This document shows, in pieces, positions 42,233 to 52,000 of a stretch of 64,000 nucleotides of DNA (the stretch's first letter is position 1; the number at the start of each line of letters is the position of its first letter). The stretch is from contig UQVZ01000009.1 in assembly GCA_900544675.1 (NCBI GenBank), forward strand, positions 43,379 to 107,378. Direction: 5' to 3'. Origin of the DNA: an uncultured Bacteroides sp. Its GTDB lineage: Bacteria > Bacteroidota > Bacteroidia > Bacteroidales > Bacteroidaceae. The notes beneath the pieces are model-generated. The model had not been told where the DNA came from. It saw nothing but the letters and a program-made list of their open reading frames with translations, and did not search any database. Made by a program: the position numbers and the translations under genes.

Positions 42233-45200
42233 ATGAAGTCGTTGACTTGGTTATTTATTGTAGCTTATATGTTGGTTGAGTTTGCCTTGGGTACATTATG
42301 TGCCCAAGGCAATTCTTCTTTCAATTATCGCTACATAACGATGCGCGAGGGTTTGTGCGATAATACCATTCGTGCCATTCACAAGGACCGGTATCATTTT
42401 GTATGGTTTGGCACCTCAAACGGTCTGGACCGCTACGATGGATACGAGTTTAAGCATTATTCCGTATCTCCCGGTTACATGGAGCGCTTTATCGAGAGTA
42501 ATTATATTAATGATATAGCAGAAGATTCGTTGGGATATCTGTGGGTAGCTACAGAGGCAGGTGTGATGTCTATCAATCTTGCCAGTGAGCGGGTAGAGTT
42601 ATTCAAGGACTATGCAGGTGAACACAAAGAAGTGCTCCATGCGCCGGCTCAGGTCATTCTGATAGACGGATTCAATAATCTTTGGATTGGGACAAATGAC
42701 TGTGTAGCTTATGTCCGGTTGGATGAATTTCGGGCTGTTAAAGATATTCAAGTTTTGAAATCAGATGTCGATATTCGTATGCTGGTTCGGCAGGGTAGTG
42801 ATGTATGGGCTGGAGGGTATGGTTGTCTGTTCCGGTTTGTACATTCGGGAGAGCAATATTATTCATGGATGTCTTTTCCTTTTGATTTGGATGTTTCAAC
42901 GTTGATTTTTACTTGTGGATATGTTTGTGGCGACTACTTGTGGCTGGGTACACAGAGTGGTTTGTATTGTTGTGACACACGAGGTATGTCTTTTACGTGT
43001 TATCGCCATCGGTCTGATGATGCCTCAAGTTTATCATCCGATTTCGTAACCGATATAGCCCGGAATGCTTCAGGCGAGATGGTGATTGGTACCCGAAAAG
43101 GTTTGAATGTATTCCAGCATGGAAAACGTTTTGTCAACTATGCCAAAGGCGATGCGCTTCAGTCATTGAATGACAATCTGATTAACCGCTTGTTGATTGA
43201 CGAGGATAATATGCTTTGGGTAGGTACGGAGTTTGGCGGTGTGAACCTCCTGTCACCTGTTAAGATTGCCTTTGCTTATTTCTTACGTGGATATGAGAAA
43301 GGACGTTTGAATATCATCAGTACGGTGATAGAAGATGATGAAGGTAATATTTTGGCAGGAATGGTTGACGGCGGACTGGCTATCCGGAGAAAAGGTGCAA
43401 CGGATTTTCGTTTCTATAGGCACAATCCGCAAGACAAGCGCTCATTGGCACACGATAATATTTCACGTATCGTACAGGATTTTCGAGGAGATTATTGGAT
43501 CGCTACTATCGGTGGCGGACTTGATCGGTTGCGCAAGGAGTGTTTGGATGCTCCGGTATTCGAACATCATGATACGTCCAATACATCATTACCTTCGAAT
43601 GATATTTATGATATCGCATTGGATAGTTTGCGTAATTCATTGTGGATTTGTAGCAATAACTATATCCATACGTTGGCTTTTGCATCGGGCGCTATCAACC
43701 AGTTGCATTATTATACCCGTTCGGGAGAAGAGATGCGTAATATGAATACCATCTTGGTAGATTCTCACTCCCGCCTGTGGATAGGAGGAAACGGGGTGGG
43801 AGTGATTGATTTGGAAAATTCGCAAGGTGGTTATGAGTGCTTTTATTATCGTTATAAGCTGGACGAACCGGACAGTGAAATCAGCGAGCGGATTACGTGC
43901 ATATTCGAGACACAGAAAGGAGATATTTATTTAGGCAGTCAGGGAAATGGGATTTATTTGCTGGAAAAAGGAAGGCGTTTATCCGAATGCCGTTTCAAAA
44001 ATTACAATGTACGGTGTGGATTGTCGGATGCCAGTATTTCGAGCATCTTATCAGATGACAGCGGGAATTTATGGATATGTACGTTGAAAGGGGTCTATTT
44101 TTTCGACAGTATTACACAACGTGCTTTTAAGTTTGACCAGGAAGACGGCTTGCTGGTACCTCAGTTTTATCAGCGTGCTGCATGCAAGTCGGCAGATGAC
44201 CGGTTGCTGTTGGGGACAACAGATGGATTGGTCACTTTTTATCCGGTAGCGAATTTCCCTAAGTCAAATCAACGTAAAGTTGTATTGACCAATGTCTCTT
44301 TTGGCGGCAGACCATTGGTCCCTTATCTAAATACCGAAAACCTTTCTTCGAGTATTGTCGAAGGGAAGGAGTTGCATCTTTACCCTCCACAAAATTCGTT
44401 TGAGTTGACTTTTAGCTGTTTGGAATATCTGGAACCGGAAAAAGTCTTTTATTCGTATCGCATTCCGGAGTTGGACCAGACAGCCAATATTGGACTGATG
44501 AACCGTAACGCGAGATATACGAATTTGTCTCCCGGCACTTATACGCTGGAAGTTCAGTGTACCAATCATGATAATACTTGGTCATCGCAGTTTACCCGGC
44601 TTACTGTAGTAGTTCATCCTCCTTTTTATCGTACCGGATGGTTTTACGCTTTAATGGTATTGCTGGGACTATTGTTGTTGGGCTATCTTATTTATGCTTA
44701 TAACGCCCGGCAGAAATATATTCAGCGTTTGTTGAAGCAAAAGATTGATGAACGGACACAGGAATTGCATCAAACCATAACCGAGTTGACCGCTTCACAA
44801 GAAACGGTGATGCGCCAGAATGAACAGTTGCATAATCGTAGCCTTGAAATCAGCCGTCAGAAAGATGAAATCGTATCAATGTCCAGGCAGATGGAGGAAA
44901 TAAATCGGGAGAAGTTGTCGTATTTTACTAATATGGCACATGAATTTAAAACACCATTGACTTTGATTCAGGGACCTGCCAAACAGTTGGAACAACAGGT
45001 GACGGGAAAAGTGCAGAAAGAAAGTCTACGTATTATTTTGCGGAATGCCCAATATTTGTTGTCCCTGGTCAATCAGTTGATTGATTTGCGGAAAATTGAT
45101 ACCAAGAAGTTCACATTGTCTGCCGAATGCTTTGATTTCAGGCGTTTCTTGAAAGTCGTGACAGACGATTTCTCAAGTCTGATGAAAGAGCGGCACCTCA

Positions 45201-46450
45201 TTTTCATTTGTAGGATGCGCTTGCAGAGTGATTTTATTTCATCGGATAAAGAGCAGTTGCATAAAGTTATTTTCAACCTGTTATCGAATGCTGTCAAGCA
45301 TACTCCAGAGCGCGGAACCATTACATTGTGTGCCTGCCAGTTTAAAGATAACAGTGGAAAGATGATGCAGTATCTGTCTGTTTCCAATACGGGAAGTGTT
45401 ATTCCAGCAGAAGAAACAGAACGTATCTTTAACCGTTTTTACAGTATTAAGGAGCAAGACCGCTATACGGTTTATGGGCAGCGGAGTACGGGTATCGGAC
45501 TTCATATTGTGAAAGAAATAGTCACGTTGATGGGAGGGGTGGTCAAGGTGAAAAGTTCTGCCCGGCTTGGCGTGTCGTTCCGCTTGTATTTCCCGGTAGC
45601 GTTGGTTGACGGAAGCAATGAGAAGGATTTGGCTATTCATCAGGAACTTGTGTCATCGCCTGATGACGAAGAAACTTACGTACCTGTTGATGCAAGCAAG
45701 CCGGTTTTGCTGTTGGCAGAAGATAATCCGGATATGCGTCGTTACTTGAAAACCTTACTGGAAGAGCGATATAATGTAGCTGAGGCTGGCAATGGTGAGC
45801 AAGGCTATGACATAGCCCGTAAATTGCTTCCCGATTTGATTGTTTCTGATTTGATGATGCCGGTATGCGATGGCATTGCCTTTTGCCGGAAGGTGCGTGC
45901 AGACCGGTTATTAAGTCATGTACCTTTTGTCTTGCTTTCTGCCAATTCGGAAGCAGAGGCGCAAACTGAAAGTTTCGGGAGCGGGGCTGACGGATATCTT
46001 ACTAAACCGTTTGATGGAGCTGTGTTGTTGGCTTATTTACAATCGGTAATAAAGAACCGGGAGATACAACACCATAAGTCAGTGGCAGAGCAGGGGTTGG
46101 CTCCAGAATTGAAAGAACTAGCCCAGCCTGATAAACAATTTATGAATGAAGCGTTGACTATTCTCGAACAGAATTATGCTAACCCGAATTTTGGTGTGAA
46201 AGAATGGACCGATAGTTTACATATCAGCTATGCGGTGATTTATAAAAGAATCGTTTCGCTTACCGGTCTTCCGCCTGTACGCTTTTTGCAGTCGTACCGT
46301 TTGCAAAAGGCAAAGCAGTTGTTGGAGAACAGCAACAATGTAGTTGTGTCTGAAGTGGCATATCGTGTCGGGTTCAACGATCCGAAATATTTTACTCGTG
46401 TCTTTGTCAAGCAATATGGGCAAACTCCGACCGAGTTTATCAATTCCTGA
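42233..46450 (+). CDS. Hybrid two-component system regulator (HTCS), 1405 aa
   Basis: One polypeptide holds a full signalling pathway. A signal peptide (to about residue 27) is followed by a periplasmic two-propeller sensor built of YYY/Reg_prop repeats (IRAIHKDRYHFVWFGTSNGLDRYDG and similar, about 30-720) and a Y_Y_Y domain. One membrane helix lies near residue 803-825. The kinase has His903 in MAHEFKTPLTLIQGP and an ATPase domain. A receiver domain has Asp1206 in LPDLIVSDLMMP. An AraC-type DNA-binding domain forms the last ~100 residues (VVVSEVAYRVGFNDPKYFTRVFVKQYGQTPTEF). HTCS proteins bind a glycan breakdown product and switch on their adjacent locus, so control of the GH43/esterase genes is likely. 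Confidence 0.96.
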   Translation: MKSLTWLFIVAYMLVEFALGTLCAQGNSSFNYRYITMREGLCDNTIRAIHKDRYHFVWFGTSNGLDRYDGYEFKHYSVSPGYMERFIESNYINDIAEDSLGYLWVATEAGVMSINLASERVELFKDYAGEHKEVLHAPAQVILIDGFNNLWIGTNDCVAYVRLDEFRAVKDIQVLKSDVDIRMLVRQGSDVWAGGYGCLFRFVHSGEQYYSWMSFPFDLDVSTLIFTCGYVCGDYLWLGTQSGLYCCDTRGMSFTCYRHRSDDASSLSSDFVTDIARNASGEMVIGTRKGLNVFQHGKRFVNYAKGDALQSLNDNLINRLLIDEDNMLWVGTEFGGVNLLSPVKIAFAYFLRGYEKGRLNIISTVIEDDEGNILAGMVDGGLAIRRKGATDFRFYRHNPQDKRSLAHDNISRIVQDFRGDYWIATIGGGLDRLRKECLDAPVFEHHDTSNTSLPSNDIYDIALDSLRNSLWICSNNYIHTLAFASGAINQLHYYTRSGEEMRNMNTILVDSHSRLWIGGNGVGVIDLENSQGGYECFYYRYKLDEPDSEISERITCIFETQKGDIYLGSQGNGIYLLEKGRRLSECRFKNYNVRCGLSDASISSILSDDSGNLWICTLKGVYFFDSITQRAFKFDQEDGLLVPQFYQRAACKSADDRLLLGTTDGLVTFYPVANFPKSNQRKVVLTNVSFGGRPLVPYLNTENLSSSIVEGKELHLYPPQNSFELTFSCLEYLEPEKVFYSYRIPELDQTANIGLMNRNARYTNLSPGTYTLEVQCTNHDNTWSSQFTRLTVVVHPPFYRTGWFYALMVLLGLLLLGYLIYAYNARQKYIQRLLKQKIDERTQELHQTITELTASQETVMRQNEQLHNRSLEISRQKDEIVSMSRQMEEINREKLSYFTNMAHEFKTPLTLIQGPAKQLEQQVTGKVQKESLRIILRNAQYLLSLVNQLIDLRKIDTKKFTLSAECFDFRRFLKVVTDDFSSLMKERHLIFICRMRLQSDFISSDKEQLHKVIFNLLSNAVKHTPERGTITLCACQFKDNSGKMMQYLSVSNTGSVIPAEETERIFNRFYSIKEQDRYTVYGQRSTGIGLHIVKEIVTLMGGVVKVKSSARLGVSFRLYFPVALVDGSNEKDLAIHQELVSSPDDEETYVPVDASKPVLLLAEDNPDMRRYLKTLLEERYNVAEAGNGEQGYDIARKLLPDLIVSDLMMPVCDGIAFCRKVRADRLLSHVPFVLLSANSEAEAQTESFGSGADGYLTKPFDGAVLLAYLQSVIKNREIQHHKSVAEQGLAPELKELAQPDKQFMNEALTILEQNYANPNFGVKEWTDSLHISYAVIYKRIVSLTGLPPVRFLQSYRLQKAKQLLENSNNVVVSEVAYRVGFNDPKYFTRVFVKQYGQTPTEFINS

Positions 46451-46520
46451 TGTGTATTAGATTGCTTTTTTGTCTGATAAAAACCTGAGGGGGATGTGCA
46501 ATGCATTTATAAAATATAGA

Positions 46521-46550
46521 GAATGTCCGCATTATAATATGCAGACATTC
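46521..46550. terminator. Stem-loop between the HTCS gene and the convergent S41 gene
   Basis: GAATGTCCGCAT (46521-46532) pairs with ATGCAGACATTC (46539-46550), one mismatch, 6-nt loop. There is no T-run; it probably marks the 3' end of both convergent transcripts. Confidence 0.5.
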
Positions 46551-46571
46551 ATCGCGTATGAATCAGCTTTC

Positions 46572-48074
46572 TTATTTAATCGTTTTCAGATATTGGATGA
46601 AATCGGATGATTGGAGAATGCGTTTCTCGAACGAAGCCTTGTGTGGTACAGGTAGGCTTTGGCGTACGGGAGACGAGCTACGGCTTTGTACAGCTTCTGT
46701 ATCATACTTGCGTCCGGCTTCAGTCAGGGCAGCACGTAGCAAGGGTTCATTCACGTTTCCGAGTTGGTATGTGGGTATTTGTTCGTCTGTTACCTGTATA
46801 TCCGGTTGCAGTCCGTCAGGCATGCAAGGAGTTTCACCTGCCGCATTTTGGTAGATGCTGACCATTACATATATGCCCCAATTCTTGATTTCGTCCGGGC
46901 AATTTTCGTAAAAACTATCTCCGCTGAATATCACTCCGGTACAATATTTCCCGTGCGATGCGCTGCCGATTAGCTCCACGTCCATATAAGGCATCAGTCC
47001 GCCCAGCAGGGATTCGGAAGCGGAAGCGGTGTTCGATGAAATAATGCCATACACTTTGTCAAGCCCGATATTGGCATCTTTTGTGCTGATTTGTTGTTGA
47101 TTTCCGTTGATGTCAGAGAAAGTGTGTTCGGTTTTGAAACGGGTATTCAGGTCGATACCATTTTTCTGGTAAGCTTCCATCAATATATCATTGTACACAT
47201 CTTTTTCAAAGATTTCTTGGGTGTCCACAGCTGCTTGCGGAGCAAACATCGAAGCCAAGACATTTTCGGTTATTACGTAGCCTCCTCCGTTATAACGAAG
47301 GTCGAGTACTAATTCGGATACACCTTCCGCTTTGAATTCTTTTCCTATTTCCACCAGTTGGGGAATTGCGTTCATATCGAAACTGGTATAAGCCAGGTAG
47401 CCCACTTTCTTGCCGTTGAATTCATAGATGGAATCGCACAGAATGGGATTTTCGTACATGGTTATGGCGTTCAGTTCCACTTCTTCTCCTGACGGTTTTA
47501 TGGATTGGTTTTCCCTATCAATTGTAATCAGCTCGATAGTCAGTGAGGAAGCATAAACAAGCTCTAAATAATTTTCTGTCGTAATGCTTTCACCGTTTAG
47601 TTGACCGATGATATCTCCACGTTTTAAGCCAGCTTGCTCTGCCGGGCTTCCGGCAGATACGTAGTTGATGACTCCTACACATTGGTCGCTGTTTTCATAA
47701 AGTCGATATACGGTAAGATTCCATCCAAATGTGGTGGATATGCCTTCTACACTGTTGTTGAACGCTTCTACGTCGTTTGTCATCATGGTCCATTTGTCGA
47801 TGTATTTATCTCCTTCGTGGTACCTGATTTGGTCTACAGTGCCGATGGGGTCTTCATTGGTTTCAATGTCCCATTGCATTAAGTCGTTGAGAATGTCAGT
47901 ATTCCAATAATAGAAATAACTCATGGCTTCTTTCCCAAACATATTTGCATATTGAATTTCCAGGCTAAGAGAAGTCTTGTCATTAAGGCTTGGAGTATCA
48001 TTGTCATCTGAACATCCCGTCCATATGCAGCTTCCTATCAGAAGCCATAGTATTCCTAAAAATGTTTTGCGCAT
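46572..48074 (-). CDS. S41 family (C-terminal processing) peptidase, lipoprotein
   Basis: The N-terminus MRKTFLGILWLLIGSCIWTGC is a lipoprotein signal (Cys21). A PDZ domain (VSAGSPAEQAGLKRGDIIGQLNGESI, about residues 138-165) precedes the tail-specific protease domain with LDLRYNGGGYV and the nucleophile region ISSNTASASESLLGGL (Ser in SASE). Length is 500. Bacteroides secrete many such lipoproteins; substrates are unknown. It runs convergent to the glycan-cluster regulator and is not obviously part of that cluster. The C-terminal ~45 residues (SRSSSPVRQSLPVPHK) are low-complexity. Confidence 0.92.
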   Translation of the reverse strand: MRKTFLGILWLLIGSCIWTGCSDDNDTPSLNDKTSLSLEIQYANMFGKEAMSYFYYWNTDILNDLMQWDIETNEDPIGTVDQIRYHEGDKYIDKWTMMTNDVEAFNNSVEGISTTFGWNLTVYRLYENSDQCVGVINYVSAGSPAEQAGLKRGDIIGQLNGESITTENYLELVYASSLTIELITIDRENQSIKPSGEEVELNAITMYENPILCDSIYEFNGKKVGYLAYTSFDMNAIPQLVEIGKEFKAEGVSELVLDLRYNGGGYVITENVLASMFAPQAAVDTQEIFEKDVYNDILMEAYQKNGIDLNTRFKTEHTFSDINGNQQQISTKDANIGLDKVYGIISSNTASASESLLGGLMPYMDVELIGSASHGKYCTGVIFSGDSFYENCPDEIKNWGIYVMVSIYQNAAGETPCMPDGLQPDIQVTDEQIPTYQLGNVNEPLLRAALTEAGRKYDTEAVQSRSSSPVRQSLPVPHKASFEKRILQSSDFIQYLKTIK

Positions 48075-48123
48075 AATAGATTTAGCATTTTAATGATTGA
48101 AATATAAAATCGAATACGGTATA

Positions 48124-48153
48124 CAAAAGTAATAAAAAAGTGAGATAAACAAA
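48124..48153 (-). promoter_or_regulatory. Candidate promoter of the S41 peptidase gene
   Basis: It reads TACTTTTG (48124-48131) on the minus strand with TTTG 18 bp upstream (48150-48153). Confidence 0.5.
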
Positions 48154-48183
48154 CGAATTGTCGTTGAATATTTGAATGGGGTG

Positions 48184-48226
48184 ATAAAAAATCCGCGAAA
48201 GATGGTTGATAGCATCTTCGCGGATT
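48184..48226 (-). terminator. Terminator of the acidic-protein gene
   Basis: On the minus strand ATCCGCGAAGATG pairs with CATCTTTCGCGGAT (one bulged base) and is followed by TTTTTTATC. Confidence 0.8.
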
Positions 48227-48240
48227 CGATAAGAAAAAGG

Positions 48241-48576
48241 TTATTCTATTTCTCCCAGGGAATTTCCGTATTCCATTTCGCCTTGTACAACGAAGAATAC
48301 ATCATCCGGGTCGAAAGGACCCATCCCGTCTTTTTGGGCTTCACCGACTATGTAGTTTACAATTTCATCTTGGTCGATGTTGATGTAACCTTCTTCGTCG
48401 GGTTGAGCATCCAGACAGCCGCTGGTTGTATAATAATCTACTATCAGGTCGAGCATATAATACAGCTCGTCATCCGAGAATTTGCCTTTTAAATCCTGTG
48501 GCAAATAATTCTTAATAAATTCGATGGTCTTTTCATCGTCTTCATCTTCCAACAAGAAATCGTCATCCATTCCCAT
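48241..48576 (-). CDS. Acidic protein of unknown function (111 aa)
   Basis: I recognise no named family. The sequence is very acidic, with an Asp/Glu run at the N-terminus (MGMDDDFLLEDEDDEKTIEF), helical middle (YLPQDLKGKFSDDELYYMLDLIVDYYTTSG) and a second acidic stretch (GYINIDQDEIVNYIVGEAQKDGMGPFDPDDVFFVVQGE). There is no signal peptide or membrane segment, so it is cytosolic. The protein could start at Met3. It lies 122 bp downstream of trxA on the same strand, separated by a large cruciform-like inverted repeat, and has its own terminator, so it is a real transcript end. I recall similar unnamed proteins in Bacteroidales. Calcium-binding or DNA-mimic roles would be guesses. Confidence 0.75.
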   Translation of the reverse strand: MGMDDDFLLEDEDDEKTIEFIKNYLPQDLKGKFSDDELYYMLDLIVDYYTTSGCLDAQPDEEGYINIDQDEIVNYIVGEAQKDGMGPFDPDDVFFVVQGEMEYGNSLGEIE

Positions 48577-48605
48577 AGTTCAGTTGTTTTAAGATTAATA
48601 CTATA

Positions 48606-48697
48606 TTCACTTGTTAGTGAACGGATGGACAAGATGCCACCTTTTTAAGGTTAAGACCGGCTTTGCCGGGTATTTGTCAATCCGTTCACTAAGTGAA
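48606..48697. repeat. Three-way-junction inverted repeat between trxA and the acidic-protein gene
   Basis: Outer arms TTCACTTGTTAGTGAACGGA... (48606-48632) and 48674-48697 pair over about 24 positions with a 3-nt bulge and one mismatch. Inside are two hairpins: ACCTT-TTT-AAGGT (48639-48651) and CCGGC-TTT-GCCGG (48657-48669). It reaches to the trxA stop codon. Confidence 0.7.
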
Positions 48698-48698
48698 A

Positions 48699-49016
48699 TC
48701 ATTTCAGCAGGGCTTCGATTTTATCTCTCAGTGCCGATTTGGTCGTAGCTCCTACTTGTTTGTCCATTACTTTGCCATCCTTAATGAAAAGTACGGTCGG
48801 GATGTTACGTACACCGAATTGTGCAGGCAGTTCTGCATTTTCATCTACGTCACATTTACCGATGCTTACCGTATCTTTAAATTCTTCAGCCAACTCTTCA
48901 ATGTAAGGAGCAATCATTTTGCATGGTCCGCACCAAGTTGCCCAAAAGTCCAATACTACAGGTTTCCCTTCAGCTACAATTGATTCAAAATTGTCATCTT
49001 TAATTGTCAGTGCCAT
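48699..49016 (-). CDS. trxA: Thioredoxin
   Basis: A 105-residue cytosolic thioredoxin with the canonical active site WCGPC in DFWATWCGPCKMIAPYIEE. It has the conserved ADVDE-type strand (here IGKCDVDENAELPAQFGVRNIPTVLFIKDG) with the cis-proline in RNIPT, and a C-terminal helix. It supplies electrons to ribonucleotide reductase and other reductases. It is transcribed after dnaE but has its own promoter, whose -33 element lies inside the dnaE 3' end. Confidence 0.97.
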   Translation of the reverse strand: MALTIKDDNFESIVAEGKPVVLDFWATWCGPCKMIAPYIEELAEEFKDTVSIGKCDVDENAELPAQFGVRNIPTVLFIKDGKVMDKQVGATTKSALRDKIEALLK

Positions 49017-49051
49017 AATTCAAATGTTTATTGTTATCAACAAAGTCTTCG

Positions 49052-49082
49052 CAAATATATACTAATTTATTTTATAGTCCAA
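49052..49082 (-). promoter_or_regulatory. trxA promoter, overlapping the dnaE 3' end
   Basis: On the minus strand: TTG (49080-49082), 20-bp spacer, TATATTTG (49052-49059). The -33 falls within the last dnaE codons. Confidence 0.6.
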
Positions 49083-52000
49083 CAAAGGTTGGTTTTTTAA
49101 ATAATTTACGAGGTTTTTATGAACTGAAATTTTCAAGGTGTGAGATAGCAGATTGACAAACATTTGTCCGTCTTCATCGCGTACAAAGAAATACAGTTCC
49201 GTATTCCCCGGATTTTCTTTTATCATCGGTCCTAGTTCCATTATCATTTCGTCATTGATAGCAGAGAGAGGCATCGTGACGGTTAGTTTCTCTATCAGAC
49301 TGTCTTTGACTTCTGGCAGTAGTTCAATGCTGTTGACCTTTACTTCCCATTCGTCTGGCTTCCATTGTTTAGGTTGGCATTTGCCTTTCATGAAGAGGAA
49401 CATTCCTTCAACGAAAAAATTCTTTTTATCTACCCATTCATTTCCGAAGAAAGCAAATTCTGCTGTTCCCGAATAGTCTTCTACTTTGGCGATGCCGTAA
49501 GGTTTTCCTGTACGGGTGTATCCTTCGCGTACGCCTGTAACAATGCCGCCCATTGTCAGGTCGTGGTTTTGCAACGGTGTCAGGTCTGCCAGTTGGTTCA
49601 TGTGCGTGTTGCATACATCTTCCAGAATAACGGCAAATTCGTCGAGCGGGTGAGCCGACAGGTAGATGCCCACCAGTTCACGTTCTTTATTGAGTCGTTC
49701 CAGGTCGCTCCATGCCGGAGCATGGATGATTTCAGGAGTAGCTATTTCGATTTCTTCCGTATCTCCAAACAACGAATTGGAGGTAGCTGCTTTGTCCATC
49801 TGGTAACGGTTGCCATAACGGATTAGTGTTTCAACGAAAGTCTCTTCTTTGGCATTCTTGACAAAGAAGTCTTCCCGTTTGATATTTCCGAAACTGTCAA
49901 ATCCACCTGCTAAAGCCAGATTCTCGATGTTCTTTCGGTTGCAGGCAGAAAGGTTGACACGTTGGACAAAATCGAAGATGTTTTTAAAGGGTCCGTTTTT
50001 CTCCCGTTCTGTCAAAATGCTTTGTACAGCCGATTCGCCTACTCCCTTGATGGCTCCTAAACCGAAACGGATATCTCCGTGATGGTTGACCGAGAACTTC
50101 AGGTTACTTTCATTTATGTCAGGTCCCAATACATTGATGCCTGTAGCCTTGCATTCATCCATCAGTTTGGTGATTTCGGTGATGTTCGAAATGTTCCGGC
50201 TCATAGTAGCCGCCATGTATTCTGACGGATAGTTGGCTTTCAGGTAGGCAGTCTGGTAGGCTACCCACGAATAGCAGGTAGCATGAGACTTATTGAATGC
50301 ATACGAGGCAAACTTTTCCCAGTCTGCCCAGATTTTCTCCAGGATTTTCGGGTCGTGCCCGTTCTTTTTCCCTCCTTCAATAAACTTGGGTTTCATGTGA
50401 TCCAGTTTGTCACGCAACTTTTTACCCATGGCTTTACGCAAGGCATCCGATTCGCCTCGGGTAAAGTCGGCAAGCAAACGTGACAGAAGCATCACCTGTT
50501 CTTGATATACCGTAATGCCATACGTATCCTTCAGGTATTTTTCCATGATAGGGATATCGTATTCTATCGGCTTTCTGCCATGCTTACGGTCGATGAAATC
50601 AGGAATGTAATCCATCGGTCCCGGACGATACAAGGCATTCATGGCAATCAGGTCCTCAAAAGTAGACGGTTGAAGTTCGCGTAGATATTTCTGCATACCA
50701 GCCGATTCAAACTGGAATGTACCGATGGTACGCCCGTCGCTATAGAGTTTATAGGTAGCTGGGTCATCAATGGGGATTTCATCAATATTCAGTTCAATTC
50801 CTTTACTGCTTCGGATATTTTCCAGTGCCTCTTTGATGATAGATAAGGTTTTCAGACCTAAAAAGTCCATTTTAATCAGTCCGGTTTCTTCAATGACCGA
50901 ACCTTCGTATTGGGTTACCAGCATCTTTTCGCCTGTCTCTTTGTCATCGGCGGTACTGACAGGTACCCAGTCGGTAATATCATCCCGGCAGATGATGGTA
51001 CCGCAGGCATGGACACCGGTATTACGGACATTCCCTTCCAGCATCTTGGCATACTTGATGGTATCCCGCAGGATAGGGTCGGGAGAAACTTCTGCTGCCT
51101 GCAGCTCTGGTACATAGGCAATGGCATTCGGCAGATTCAGCTTTTTGTCTGGAATCTTGTCGGGTACCAGTTTGCATAGTCTGTCCGATTCGGAAAGAGG
51201 AAGTTTTTGCACACGTGCCACATCCTTGATGGCCAGTTTAGTTGCCATGGTACCATAGGTGATGATGTGTGCCACTTTCTCTTGACCATATTTTTCAGTT
51301 ACCCAGTTCAATACCCGTCCTCGTCCGTCATCATCGAAATCGACGTCGATATCCGGTAAGGAGATACGGTCGGGATTCAGGAAACGCTCGAACAGCAGGT
51401 CGTATTTTATCGGGTCTATCTGTGTGATGCCTAAGCAATAGGCTACAGCAGAACCTGCAGCCGAGCCACGTCCCGGACCTACAGACACATCCAACTGGTT
51501 GCGTGCAGCCGAAATAAAGTCTTGCACTATCAGGAAGTATCCCGGGAAACCCATGGTCTTCATGATATGTAGCTCAAATTTGATGCGTTCCTTTACTTCT
51601 TCGCTCAGGTTTTCTCCATAGCGTCGGTGTGCACCCTCGTAAGCCAGCTTTGCCAGGTAGTCGGCTTCCAGCTTGATACGGTACAGTTTTTCGTAGCCAC
51701 CCAAACGGTCTATTTTGGCTTTGGCATCAGCTTCGCTCATGACGACATTTCCGTTTTCGTCTTGAGTAAATTCGTCAAACAGGTCTTTTTCTGTAAATTT
51801 CTGCCGGTATTGTTCTTCAGTTCCGAATTCTTCCGGAATAGAGAACGTAGGCATAATCGGTGCATGGTCTATGGAGTAGAATTCTACTTTATCGCATATT
51901 TCGCATGTATTGGCAAGCGCTTCGGGTACATCGCTGAATATTTCGTTCATTTCTTCACGCGTCTTCATCCATTCTTGTTTGGTGTAGAGCATACGTGTCG

